Source of the DNA: Planctomycetota bacterium
GTDB lineage: Bacteria > Planctomycetota > GCA-002687715
Assembly: GCA_002683135.1 (NCBI GenBank)
Contig: NYSS01000011.1
Span: 3,947-41,274 of the forward strand
DNA: 37,328 nucleotides
Direction of reading: 5' to 3'
A model generated the notes under the pieces. The model made no database searches, was not told the origin of the DNA, and saw nothing but the letters and a program-made list of their open reading frames with translations. Shown piece by piece: positions 17,328 through 25,340 of the stretch (positions within the stretch are counted from its first letter, which is position 1; the number at the start of each line of letters is the position of its first letter). Made by a program: the position numbers and the translations under genes.

Positions 17328-18797
17328 CTATTTCTTGGACCTGCGGCCGTTCGCGATGAACGCCTTCCAGTGCTGCTCGAAGCGGTCCAGGTCGACGCCC
17401 TCGAAGGCGGCGTCGACGGCCTTGCTCTTGTCTCTGGTCTCCTGGAGGACGGCCAGGTAGGTCGGCAGGATCTTCCGCCACGGGTGCTTCTTGGACGACA
17501 GCCCCCGGTTCAGGAAGTAGATGATGCTCCAGCCCTCCGCGTAGCAGACCTGGGGGTTGGAGTAGTAGTCCCTCTGCTCGTACTTGATGATGTCCTTGAT
17601 CGGGACGTAGGTGCCCAGCTTGATCGCCTGCTTGATCACTGGCACGCGCATGCGAAAGGCCCCGAGCTTCTGGATCTTCGATCCCGCAAACTCGGCGCCG
17701 GCGTAGTAGTCGCCGTAACCTTCGTTGTACCAGGAGTGGGGAGAGAGCTTGCCACACGCGTAGAAGATGTACTGATGGAACGCCTCGTGATTGAGGACGC
17801 TCTTGGTGAGGTTCTTGTCGCCGCCGAAGAGCACCAGCTCCTTGCCGGCGGCGAACCAGTAGCCGCCGGTTCCGGACGGTCCGCCGTACTTGCTGTACGT
17901 GTCGCGGTCGTCGCAGAGGCGGACGATCGAGACCGCGGTTATCTCCTTGGTGGAGGGGAAGTCTTCTTCATACAGCTTGCGGATCCCCTCGAGCTGGCGA
18001 CGGATCTGCTCGACGAAAGGCTGCTTGCTGGGCTTCATGTTGGTCACGATGAAGTAGTTCTTCGACTCCATCAGCCGCCAGCCCTTGACGCGGCGTGCGT
18101 CGGCGCGGGCGCGCTCCCGGGCCTCTTCGCGGGGGCTGAGATTGCCCTTGTTCGCCGCGGCCTTGTCGAGTCGCTTCTGCGTCGCTTTCGACGGGGTGAT
18201 GAGCTTGAACGACTTGACGATCTGGCTGAAGACCGGCTTGAGCTTCTTCTCCATGACGCCGCCGCTGTAGCACTCGACGACGTACTCCTTGTCGTCGGTG
18301 GTGACGACGAGGAACTGGGAGTACCACTCGGTGGAGGATCTGACCGTCCCCGCGCCCTTCCAGCGCCCTTCGTAGACTTTGCCCGCAGCCTTGATGTTCT
18401 TTGGGGCCCTCACCTTCTTCTGCTTTGGCTTGTCGAGCGGGAAGGAAGGGCGGTTCCGCTTGACCCACGCGTCGAACGATCGGGCAGCCCGCGGCCGCCT
18501 GAGGCGGTCGTAGTCGCCCACGGGTCGCTCCTTGGCGCCGCCAGCGGAGGTCTTCGGACGGTCGAAGATGAAGACGTGGATGCGCGCCGTGTAACCGCGC
18601 ATGGCGCGTTTGTAGACCCACTTGGAGACCATCCCCGACGACTGGCCGCGGAGCTCCACGGGCACCCCCTCCCAGTTCTTTGGGATGTAGAGCTGGTAGT
18701 GGTGGTCCCTGTCCTTGTAGGTGGACTGGGCGGCTGCGCTGCCTGCGACGCAGGCGAGCAGGGTCGTGGTCAAGATCAAGCGGCCGATTTGGGACAT
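17328..18797 (-). CDS. Secreted HEAFH metalloprotein, copy 1
   Basis: The protein has 489 residues with a signal peptide (MSQIGRLILTTTLLACVAGSAAA, then QSTYKD). The C-terminal half contains H337-E-A-F-H341, a HExxH zinc site, followed 18 residues later by E359 in WYNEGYGDYY. This is the spacing and NExxD-like form of gluzincin metallopeptidases and resembles the DUF1570-type secreted proteins of planctomycetes. The N-terminal half (TYKDRDHHYQLYIPKNWEGVP and following) is a separate mostly beta domain. It should act outside the cytoplasmic membrane; the substrate is unknown. It is a clear paralog of the gene immediately upstream (84-base gap), with the HEAFH region nearly identical and the N-terminal halves much more diverged. 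Peptidase activity is predicted, not shown. Confidence 0.85.
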   Translation of the reverse strand: MSQIGRLILTTTLLACVAGSAAAQSTYKDRDHHYQLYIPKNWEGVPVELRGQSSGMVSKWVYKRAMRGYTARIHVFIFDRPKTSAGGAKERPVGDYDRLRRPRAARSFDAWVKRNRPSFPLDKPKQKKVRAPKNIKAAGKVYEGRWKGAGTVRSSTEWYSQFLVVTTDDKEYVVECYSGGVMEKKLKPVFSQIVKSFKLITPSKATQKRLDKAAANKGNLSPREEARERARADARRVKGWRLMESKNYFIVTNMKPSKQPFVEQIRRQLEGIRKLYEEDFPSTKEITAVSIVRLCDDRDTYSKYGGPSGTGGYWFAAGKELVLFGGDKNLTKSVLNHEAFHQYIFYACGKLSPHSWYNEGYGDYYAGAEFAGSKIQKLGAFRMRVPVIKQAIKLGTYVPIKDIIKYEQRDYYSNPQVCYAEGWSIIYFLNRGLSSKKHPWRKILPTYLAVLQETRDKSKAVDAAFEGVDLDRFEQHWKAFIANGRRSKK

Positions 18798-18881
18798 TGA
18801 GGTGTTCCCTGGGCGTGGTCTGGGCTCGAGGTCCCTTCTACCACGAAACCCGCCGCGGAGTGCGTTCTCCGGCGGCGCGGT

Positions 18882-20414
18882 TCACTTTGCCCGGACCTTG
18901 GTCCCGCGAATGGTGTACGCCCGCCACGCGGCTTCGAACGCATCCAGGTCGATGCCCTTGAACGCCGCGTCGACGGCCTTGTCTCTGCTCTTGGTCGTCT
19001 GCAGCGTCTTGAGGTAGGTGGGCAGGATCTTCTGCCAAGGATGGCCCTTCGGCAGGGCGGTGTTCAGGAAGTAGATCATGCTCCAGCCCTGCGCGTAGCA
19101 GAGCTGAGGGTTCGCGTAGTACTCCCTCTGGGTGTACCTGATGATGTCCTTGATGGGGACATGGGTTCCCTTGCGAGCTGCGTTGCGGATGGTGTCACGA
19201 CGCCACAGGAACGGCTTGATCTTGGAGATCCGCTTGCCTTGGATGACCGCTCCAGCGTAGTAATCGCCGTAGCCTTCGTTGTACCAGGAGTGGGGTGAGA
19301 GCTTGCCGCAGCTGTAGAAGATGTACTGGTGGAAGGCCTCGTGGTTCAGCACCTTCAGCGGCTTGTCTGTGCTGTCGGCGCGATAGAAGACCAGCTCCTT
19401 CGCGCTCGATGACCAGTACCCGGCGCTGCCGCGGGATCCGCCGTAGTCGAAGTAGCCCTTCTGGTCCTTGCATATGCGGACGATGGACACCGCCGTGATC
19501 GGCTTGGCTGGGGGGAAATCCTTCTCGTACTTGTCACGTATCGCCTCGAGCCGACGACCGACGTCTTTGATGAAAGGCTTGCGCTTCTCCTCACAGTTCG
19601 TGACCAGCATGTAGCGGGGCGTCTCGAGATACCACCAGCCCGGTGTCCGTGCGACCTGCTCGCGAGCGCGCTTCTTGGCCGCCTCGCGTTCGGTCAACGT
19701 GGTGCGCTCGTAGTTTCCCGCCGTTCCGATTTTGCCGTTGGATCTCGATTGGCGAGAGCCGGTTGCGGCGACCTGCTCCTCAACTTGGGGCGCGTCGAGC
19801 AGCCTGAACGACTTGATGATCCCCTGGAAGCTGCCTCGGAGCTTTCTAATCGCCTTTTCGCTGGCGAAGCACTCCACTGCGTATTCCCAGTCCGGGGTGG
19901 TCACGACGCCGACGAGCACGAAGTAGTCAGCCATCTTCTGGCTGCCTCTGGAGAACATGGACGCGCGCGAGGTGTCGTAGATCATCGCGCTCTCTATCGT
20001 CCGGGTCTTGTGTCGCTTGATGCGTAGCTTCTTACCCTTCGCCAGTGCCATGCCCCGCCGCCGAAAGTCAGACTTGACGAACGTGGCATACGATTTCTGG
20101 GTGCCCAGGCGCTTCAGCGCCGTGCGCAGAGAGGCAGGCATGTCGTCCCCGATTTCAATGTCGCCGTATCCCCCCGTCGATTTCCTGTTGAAGACGTAGA
20201 CGTGGATCTCGGCGGGGAGGTCGCGGATTTCTCTCGCCGACGCCCACTTCATGACCAGGTGCTTCTCGTCAGGCTTCGGAGGGACCGCGTTCCATTTCGG
20301 GAGCGTTTTGATGGAGTAGCCGAATTTGGGGTCCTTGTATGTTTGCGCGCTGGCCGGTACGGAATTGAGCACGCCGAGAAGAACCGTGAGCATGAACAGT
20401 GTTGAGCGGCACAT
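18882..20414 (-). CDS. Secreted HEAFH metalloprotein, copy 2
   Basis: The protein has 510 residues with a signal peptide (hydrophobic 6-20, cleavage near PASA/QTYKD). The zinc site is H358-E-A-F-H362, with the third ligand E380 in SWYNEGYGDYY. From about residue 255 onward it matches copy 1 closely (ITAVSIVR, VLNHEAFHQYIFY, HVPIKDII, GWS-IYFLN, KILPTYL, KAVDAAF-G-DLD). This points to a tandem duplication. A strong ribosome site (CCGGAGGATGG) precedes the ATG, stronger than that of copy 1. The gene is divergent from mnmG. Its probable role is as a secreted gluzincin-type peptidase or zinc-binding protein; the substrate is unknown. The signal peptide places both copies outside the cytoplasm. 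Confidence 0.85.
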   Translation of the reverse strand: MCRSTLFMLTVLLGVLNSVPASAQTYKDPKFGYSIKTLPKWNAVPPKPDEKHLVMKWASAREIRDLPAEIHVYVFNRKSTGGYGDIEIGDDMPASLRTALKRLGTQKSYATFVKSDFRRRGMALAKGKKLRIKRHKTRTIESAMIYDTSRASMFSRGSQKMADYFVLVGVVTTPDWEYAVECFASEKAIRKLRGSFQGIIKSFRLLDAPQVEEQVAATGSRQSRSNGKIGTAGNYERTTLTEREAAKKRAREQVARTPGWWYLETPRYMLVTNCEEKRKPFIKDVGRRLEAIRDKYEKDFPPAKPITAVSIVRICKDQKGYFDYGGSRGSAGYWSSSAKELVFYRADSTDKPLKVLNHEAFHQYIFYSCGKLSPHSWYNEGYGDYYAGAVIQGKRISKIKPFLWRRDTIRNAARKGTHVPIKDIIRYTQREYYANPQLCYAQGWSMIYFLNTALPKGHPWQKILPTYLKTLQTTKSRDKAVDAAFKGIDLDAFEAAWRAYTIRGTKVRAK

Positions 20415-20557
20415 ATTCCCATCCTCCGGATCTGTGGCGCGTGGGCTTGCAGTCGGGGGAGCGACTGGGGCCTTCGTGCCTCTGTCCCCTTGAATGACGG
20501 GGAAATGGCGAAATAGTTCCTATGGGTCGGGCATTTTTTTGCTGCGGTTCGGCACCC

Positions 20558-22381
20558 ATGACAAAGACACAGGACAGATATGACGTCGTCGTGGTCGGCG
20601 GCGGGCACGCGGGCGCGGAAGCTGCAGCCGCTGCGAGCCGGCTCGGAGCCCGCGCCGCGCTGGTCACGCTCGATCCGGTCGCCGTCGGCCGGATGAGCTG
20701 CAACCCGTCTATCGGCGGCTTGGCGAAGGGGCAGATCGTCCGCGAGGTGGACGCGTTGGGCGGGATCATGGGTAAGGCCGCGGATCGGGCCGGGATCCAC
20801 TTCCGGTTGCTGAACGCGAGCAAGGGGCCGGCCGTTCAATCACCGCGCTGCCAGTGCGATCGCGAACTCTACGCGACCGCCGTTCGCGATCTCATCGGCG
20901 AGGCTGGCGTCGAGGTCATCGCGGGTGAAGTGACGGATCTGGTGGTGGAGGGTGACCGGGTGACTGGCGCCGAGTTAGCCGACGGTTCGATCCTGCTCTC
21001 CCGGGCGGTTGTCCTGACGACGGGGACGTTCCTTGGCGGAGTTCTGTGGGTCGGCGAGGAGCGCACGGAGGGCGGACGCCTTGGGGAGCGGGGGGCGCAC
21101 CGATTGGCGGATCGATTGGCGGCCCGAGGATTTCGACTGGGGCGCATGAAGACGGGTACGCCGCCCCGCTTCCATACCGATTCGATCGACTGGTCTCAGA
21201 CGGTGCCTCAGCCTAGCGACGCGAACCCGGTGACGTTCTCGTTTCTCCAGCAGGCGATCCCGGAGCGCAAGGTTGATTGCGCGGTGGCGCGTACGGGGCC
21301 GGCCACCCACGATGTGATCCGCGCTCATCTCGATCGGTCGCCAATGTTCACGGGCGGTATCACGGGGCCAGGCCCGCGTTATTGCCCGTCCATCGAGGAC
21401 AAGGTCTTCCGGTTCCCCGCGAAGGACAGCCATCAGATATGGCTCGAGCCGGAGGGCCTCGATTCCGATCTCGTCTACCCGAACGGCATCAGCACCTCTC
21501 TCCCTGCGGACGCTCAGGAGGCGTTCGTCCGCACCATCCCGGCGCTGGCGAACGTCCGGTTCTCTGCGCATGGATACGCGGTGGAGTACACGCACGTCGA
21601 TCCGACGGAGTGCGGTCCGACGCTCGAGGCCGTCCGACTCCAGGGCCTGTTCCTTGCCGGGCAGATCAACGGGACGACGGGTTACGAGGAGGCGGCGGGG
21701 CAGGGGCTCGTCGCCGGGATCAATGCGGCGCGGCGCGCGGGTGGGGGAGAGCCGTTCATCCTCGGCCGGCACGAAGCGTATATCGGTGTCTTGGTTGATG
21801 ATCTGGTCACCCGTGGTGTCACGGAGCCGTACCGAATGTTCACCTCCCTCGCCGAACACCGACTGTTGCTGCGACATCATGACGCCGATGTCCGGCTGTG
21901 GCCGCGGGCCGAGTCAGTCGGGCTGCTGGAGCCCGAGCAGGCTCGGGCCACGGCCGCGCGCGTGGCGCGGCGCTCGGCGGCGCGTCGGGCTCTGGAGAGC
22001 GCCCGCGTGGGCAGTGGAACGGCGATGGACGCGATGCGGAGGCCTGATTTCGGATGGGCCGAGGCGGCGACTGCGGCGCCCGAGCTCGCGGCGCTAACGC
22101 TCGACGTGCGCGACCGGGAGGAGCTGCTCATCGAGGCGCAGTACTCGGGATACGTCGCGCGGGAGCAATTGCTCATCGACCGTCGCGCCGGAGCTGAGGG
22201 GACGCGCCTCCCTGTTGATCTCCCATACGCGGATATCCCGCACCTGCGCGCCGAGGCGAAGGAGAAGCTCCTGCGTATATGTCCCGCGAGCGTCGGGCAG
22301 GCCTCGCGGATCTCGGGTATCGGATCTTCAGATATCAGCGCTCTGCTTATCTGGCTGCGCGTTGAGCAGGCGGCGCCATGA
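20558..22381 (+). CDS. mnmG: tRNA uridine-5-carboxymethylaminomethyl modification enzyme MnmG (GidA)
   Basis: The protein has 607 residues from the ATG at 20558, chosen because the conserved FAD-binding start DVVVVGGGHAG follows within ten residues. An ATG 12 codons upstream is possible. MnmG, with MnmE, adds the carboxymethylaminomethyl group to wobble uridine 34 of certain tRNAs, using FAD and a folate one-carbon unit. Other marks are SCNPSIGGLAKGQIVREVDALGG (two family-conserved segments), RMKTGTPPR, INGTTGYEEAAGQG, SLAEHRLLLRHHDAD and the C-terminal GQASRISGIGSSDI. It opens an operon: its stop overlaps the ferredoxin start (ATGA), followed by pnp. No mnmE is visible in the window. Confidence 0.96.
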   Translation: MTKTQDRYDVVVVGGGHAGAEAAAAASRLGARAALVTLDPVAVGRMSCNPSIGGLAKGQIVREVDALGGIMGKAADRAGIHFRLLNASKGPAVQSPRCQCDRELYATAVRDLIGEAGVEVIAGEVTDLVVEGDRVTGAELADGSILLSRAVVLTTGTFLGGVLWVGEERTEGGRLGERGAHRLADRLAARGFRLGRMKTGTPPRFHTDSIDWSQTVPQPSDANPVTFSFLQQAIPERKVDCAVARTGPATHDVIRAHLDRSPMFTGGITGPGPRYCPSIEDKVFRFPAKDSHQIWLEPEGLDSDLVYPNGISTSLPADAQEAFVRTIPALANVRFSAHGYAVEYTHVDPTECGPTLEAVRLQGLFLAGQINGTTGYEEAAGQGLVAGINAARRAGGGEPFILGRHEAYIGVLVDDLVTRGVTEPYRMFTSLAEHRLLLRHHDADVRLWPRAESVGLLEPEQARATAARVARRSAARRALESARVGSGTAMDAMRRPDFGWAEAATAAPELAALTLDVRDREELLIEAQYSGYVAREQLLIDRRAGAEGTRLPVDLPYADIPHLRAEAKEKLLRICPASVGQASRISGIGSSDISALLIWLRVEQAAP

Positions 22382-22677
22382 GCAGGCGGGTGACGTTTAC
22401 CGATCTCGGACGTACGTTCGAGGTCCCCGATAACGCGAACCTGCGCGAGGCGTGCCTCCGAGAGGGCGTGCCGTTGTATCGCGGCATCGCGCGGCTGACC
22501 AACTGTGGCGGGCGTGCGAGGTGCGGCACCTGTCGCGTCACGGTCGAGGATGGGGGGGGCCGTCTCAGCGATCCGACACCACCGGAGCGGGAGCGTAAGG
22601 GTGATGACGGTCGGGTCTGCCGACTCGCTTGTCAGGCGAACGTCCGCGGTGATGTCGAGATGCGCCGCGGTTGGTGA
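22378..22677 (+). CDS. 2Fe-2S ferredoxin (adrenodoxin/plant-type fold)
   Basis: The protein has 99 residues. The cluster ligands follow C-x5-C-x2-C with a distant fourth cysteine: C43, C49, C52 and C85 in RLACQ. C26 and C81 are extra. The pattern and the RLACQ ending fit the 2Fe-2S ferredoxins of the adrenodoxin or stand-alone type, which carry single electrons to cytoplasmic or membrane enzymes. Its ATG overlaps the mnmG stop (ATGA) and pnp begins 20 bases after its stop, so it is the middle gene of an RNA-related operon. Neither neighbour is known to need a ferredoxin, so the partner is open. No reductase gene is adjacent. Confidence 0.9.
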   Translation: MSRRVTFTDLGRTFEVPDNANLREACLREGVPLYRGIARLTNCGGRARCGTCRVTVEDGGGRLSDPTPPERERKGDDGRVCRLACQANVRGDVEMRRGW

Positions 22678-22697
22678 GCCGGTACCATTCCGATCGC

Positions 22698-24587
22698 ATG
22701 ACAACCTCGCGCACCTTCAAACTCGGGGATCGGTCCATCACCCTCGAGGCCGGCGGAATCGCGCAGCGCGCGCACGGGGCCGCCCTCGTTCGTTCCGGGG
22801 ACGCGGTTGTGCTCGTGACCGTCGTCGTCTCCGACGATCCTCGCGATGACGTGGACTTCTTTCCGCTGACTGTGGAGTACCGGGAGAAGGCCGCGGCCGC
22901 GGCCCGCATCCCGGGAGGGTTCGCGCGCCGTGAACTGCGCCTGTCCGATCACGAGGTCTTGGTGTCCCGGCTCATTGATCGGTCCATTCGACCCTTATTC
23001 CCCAAGCGGTTCACGCACGAGGTGCTGGTGCAGGCCATGGTGTTGTCTGCCGATCCGGAGACGTCCGACCCGACCCTGCTCAGTTTGATCGGGGCGGGCG
23101 CGGCGTTGCACCTGTCGCCGATCCCCTGGGGCGGACCGGTCGCCGGGGTTCGGGTGGCTGAAGATGAGGTCGACCTCGTGATCTCGGCCACCCGCAGCGG
23201 TTTGGTAATGGTCGAGGGGGGCGCGCGTGAGATCGGGGAGGCCCGGTTGATTGAGCTACTCGAGGAGGCCCGCTCTACTATCGAACCGGCGCTCGCCGCG
23301 ATCGATGCGCTGGCCGTCGAGTGCGGGACCGCGAAGAGGGCGTTCGCGGACGCGGAGGAACCGGTGCCGGCGTCGGAGAGCATCCGGAGCGGGATCCTGG
23401 AAAATGGTCGACGCCCGGATGGTCGAGGCCTGTCGGATGTGCGCGACATCACGTGTCGGGCTGGGTGGTTGCCCGTGCCCCATGGCTCGGCGCTGTTCAC
23501 GCGCGGCGAGACACAGGTGACGGTCACGTGCACGCTCGGGTCGCAAGCCAACGAGCAGTCGATCGAGACGCTCGCGGGCATGCGGCGCCGTTCGTTCATG
23601 TTGCACTACAATTTTCCTCCGTTCAGCGTCGGTGAGGTGCGTACGCCGCGTGGTCCAGGTCGGCGTGAGATCGGGCACGGAACGTTGGCCGCGCGAGCCC
23701 TCGAGCCGGTCCTCCCGTCGATGCGGGAGTTCCCCTACGTGCTCCGCGTCGAGTCGGATGTACTCGCTTCTAACGGTTCCTCATCGATGGCTACGGTGTG
23801 CGGCGCGAGCTTGGCGCTCATGGACGCCGGCGTACCGCTGCGTTCGTCGGTCGCGGGGATCGCCATGGGGCTCGTCGTGGAGGGCGAGCGACGGGCGGTC
23901 CTGTCCGACATCCTCGGTGACGAGGATCACGTCGGCGATATGGACTTCAAGATCTGCGGGACCCGTGACGGGATCACCGCGCTTCAATTGGACAACAAGC
24001 TCGGCAGTCTGCCCCGTGAGTTCTTGGAGGAGGCCCTGTATCAGGCCCGTGATGGCCGCCGGCATATCCTCGATGCCATGGACGCAGAGCTCTCGGCTCC
24101 TCGCGAAGGCGGCGCTGCGGGCGCCCCCAAGCTGGTGAGCATTGAGGTCGCGCCTGATGCTGTTGGGATGATCATCGGGCCGAAGGGCAGCACCATCAAG
24201 AAGCTGCAGCATGAGTTCCGGGTCGAGATCAGTGTGGGCGATGGGGGCTCGGTCAGCATCATGGGCGCCGATCCGGAGCTGGTGACGCGGTGTGCATCGA
24301 AGATCCGTTCGATCGCTGGTGTGTTGCTCGTCGACAAGTTGTACGAGGGGCGCGTCACGCGGGTCATGGACGCCGGCGCGGTCGTCAAGATTTATGACTC
24401 GGCGGATGGTTGGCTGCACGTCTCCGAGTGGTCGGATACCCGGACGGAGCGGATGTCGGATGTCTTGAGTCAGGGGGACAACGTTGTCGTTCGCGTCCTC
24501 GGCGTCGATGGCCGGGGACGGGTGCGACTGTCTCGCAAGGCTGGCCTGGACCGCGGCGAGGAGCCGATCCTCAACATCTCCCCATGA
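22698..24587 (+). CDS. pnp: Polyribonucleotide nucleotidyltransferase (PNPase), short form
   Basis: The protein has 629 residues from the ATG at 22698. PNPase degrades RNA 3' to 5' by phosphorolysis. The two RNase PH domains are present (RSIRPLFPKRFTHEVLVQ in the first; SNGSSSMATVCGASLALMDAG and LSDILGDEDHVGDMDFKICGT in the second, with the catalytic Asp). They are followed by a KH domain (GMIIGPKGSTIKKL) and an S1 domain (YEGRVTRVMDAGAVVKIY, GWLHVSEW). The all-alpha linker between the RNase PH domains is about 55-60 residues shorter than in the E. coli enzyme, which explains the low total length (about 711 in E. coli). The gene lies third in the mnmG operon; its stop overlaps the next start. 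Confidence 0.95.
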   Translation: MTTSRTFKLGDRSITLEAGGIAQRAHGAALVRSGDAVVLVTVVVSDDPRDDVDFFPLTVEYREKAAAAARIPGGFARRELRLSDHEVLVSRLIDRSIRPLFPKRFTHEVLVQAMVLSADPETSDPTLLSLIGAGAALHLSPIPWGGPVAGVRVAEDEVDLVISATRSGLVMVEGGAREIGEARLIELLEEARSTIEPALAAIDALAVECGTAKRAFADAEEPVPASESIRSGILENGRRPDGRGLSDVRDITCRAGWLPVPHGSALFTRGETQVTVTCTLGSQANEQSIETLAGMRRRSFMLHYNFPPFSVGEVRTPRGPGRREIGHGTLAARALEPVLPSMREFPYVLRVESDVLASNGSSSMATVCGASLALMDAGVPLRSSVAGIAMGLVVEGERRAVLSDILGDEDHVGDMDFKICGTRDGITALQLDNKLGSLPREFLEEALYQARDGRRHILDAMDAELSAPREGGAAGAPKLVSIEVAPDAVGMIIGPKGSTIKKLQHEFRVEISVGDGGSVSIMGADPELVTRCASKIRSIAGVLLVDKLYEGRVTRVMDAGAVVKIYDSADGWLHVSEWSDTRTERMSDVLSQGDNVVVRVLGVDGRGRVRLSRKAGLDRGEEPILNISP

Positions 24588-25330
24588 GCGATTCGATGCC
24601 GGAGTTCACCAACCCCGGACGGCCGTCCGCCATGGCGTGCCTGATGGCGGGTGTCTTGTTGCCTGCCCTCGCCCTCTTCGGCGTCCTGATCGTGTCCTTC
24701 ATCGATCGCGACGTGGAGACGGTCGACGGCCTCTCCGACGGGGCCACCCTAGGTGTCCTCGTCGGGCCCGCTGGGCTGCTGGCGGCGGCCGCGGTGCTCT
24801 ACCTTCGCGGTGCGCTGCGTCGCCGGGCACTGCAGGCGGACCTGGTTAGTGGGACCCTCTTGGCGTCGTGGACCTATGGGGACGGTGACATGGCAGTGGC
24901 ACACCGTGTCTGGGAGACCGCGCGACGCCGTCACGGGGGGCGCGTCTTCATGGCGTTCTGGTTGCCGAGCCTGATCGTGGCAGGCGGAGGCTGGACGTCC
25001 TTCACGTTGCCGATGGCGCTCGTATACGGGGGGGTGATCGGGCTCACGGGCTTCGCGTGGCGCGGCTTTCACCTCTATTTTCTCGACTGGGCGTCCGGCG
25101 CGGACGCGCGCCGAGTGTTGATCTGGTCGGGCGGGGTCTGGGTTCGGGGCAGGGGACTGGTGTTCGACCGTGACCTCAAGGTCGAATACGGGCGCTGGGG
25201 CAAGGAGGCGCTCCCGGTGCTGTCGTTTGCCACCGGGGGGACGCACGCGCTGGCGCCGGTCCCTCGCGATTTCGCGGAGGTCGCGGCGGACGTCGCCACC
25301 TGGTTCGAAGCCCCGCTCGAGCCCAACTGA
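24584..25330 (+). CDS. Membrane protein of unknown function
   Basis: The protein has 248 residues from the ATG that overlaps the pnp stop (ATGA); the frame stays open upstream inside pnp, but that part is a shadow. It shows about four hydrophobic segments: 17-38 (MACLMAGVLLPALALFGVLIV), about 54-75, and a pair near 125-160 (MAFWLPSLIVAG and LPMALVYGGVIGLTGFAW). A C-terminal soluble part carries WSGGVWVRGRGLVFDRDLKVEY, which looks beta-rich. No family was recognised. As the last gene of the mnmG-ferredoxin-pnp run it may be co-translated with pnp, but a role in RNA metabolism is not implied by its sequence. Confidence 0.72.
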   Translation: MSDSMPEFTNPGRPSAMACLMAGVLLPALALFGVLIVSFIDRDVETVDGLSDGATLGVLVGPAGLLAAAAVLYLRGALRRRALQADLVSGTLLASWTYGDGDMAVAHRVWETARRRHGGRVFMAFWLPSLIVAGGGWTSFTLPMALVYGGVIGLTGFAWRGFHLYFLDWASGADARRVLIWSGGVWVRGRGLVFDRDLKVEYGRWGKEALPVLSFATGGTHALAPVPRDFAEVAADVATWFEAPLEPN

Positions 25331-25340
25331 GCGCGCCCGC

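Noticed and set aside
16770-18800. Long open frame (676 codons) on the plus strand
   Set aside because: It lies antisense to the XdhC gene and the first HEAFH metalloprotein, has high-GC shadow composition and no recognisable domain.
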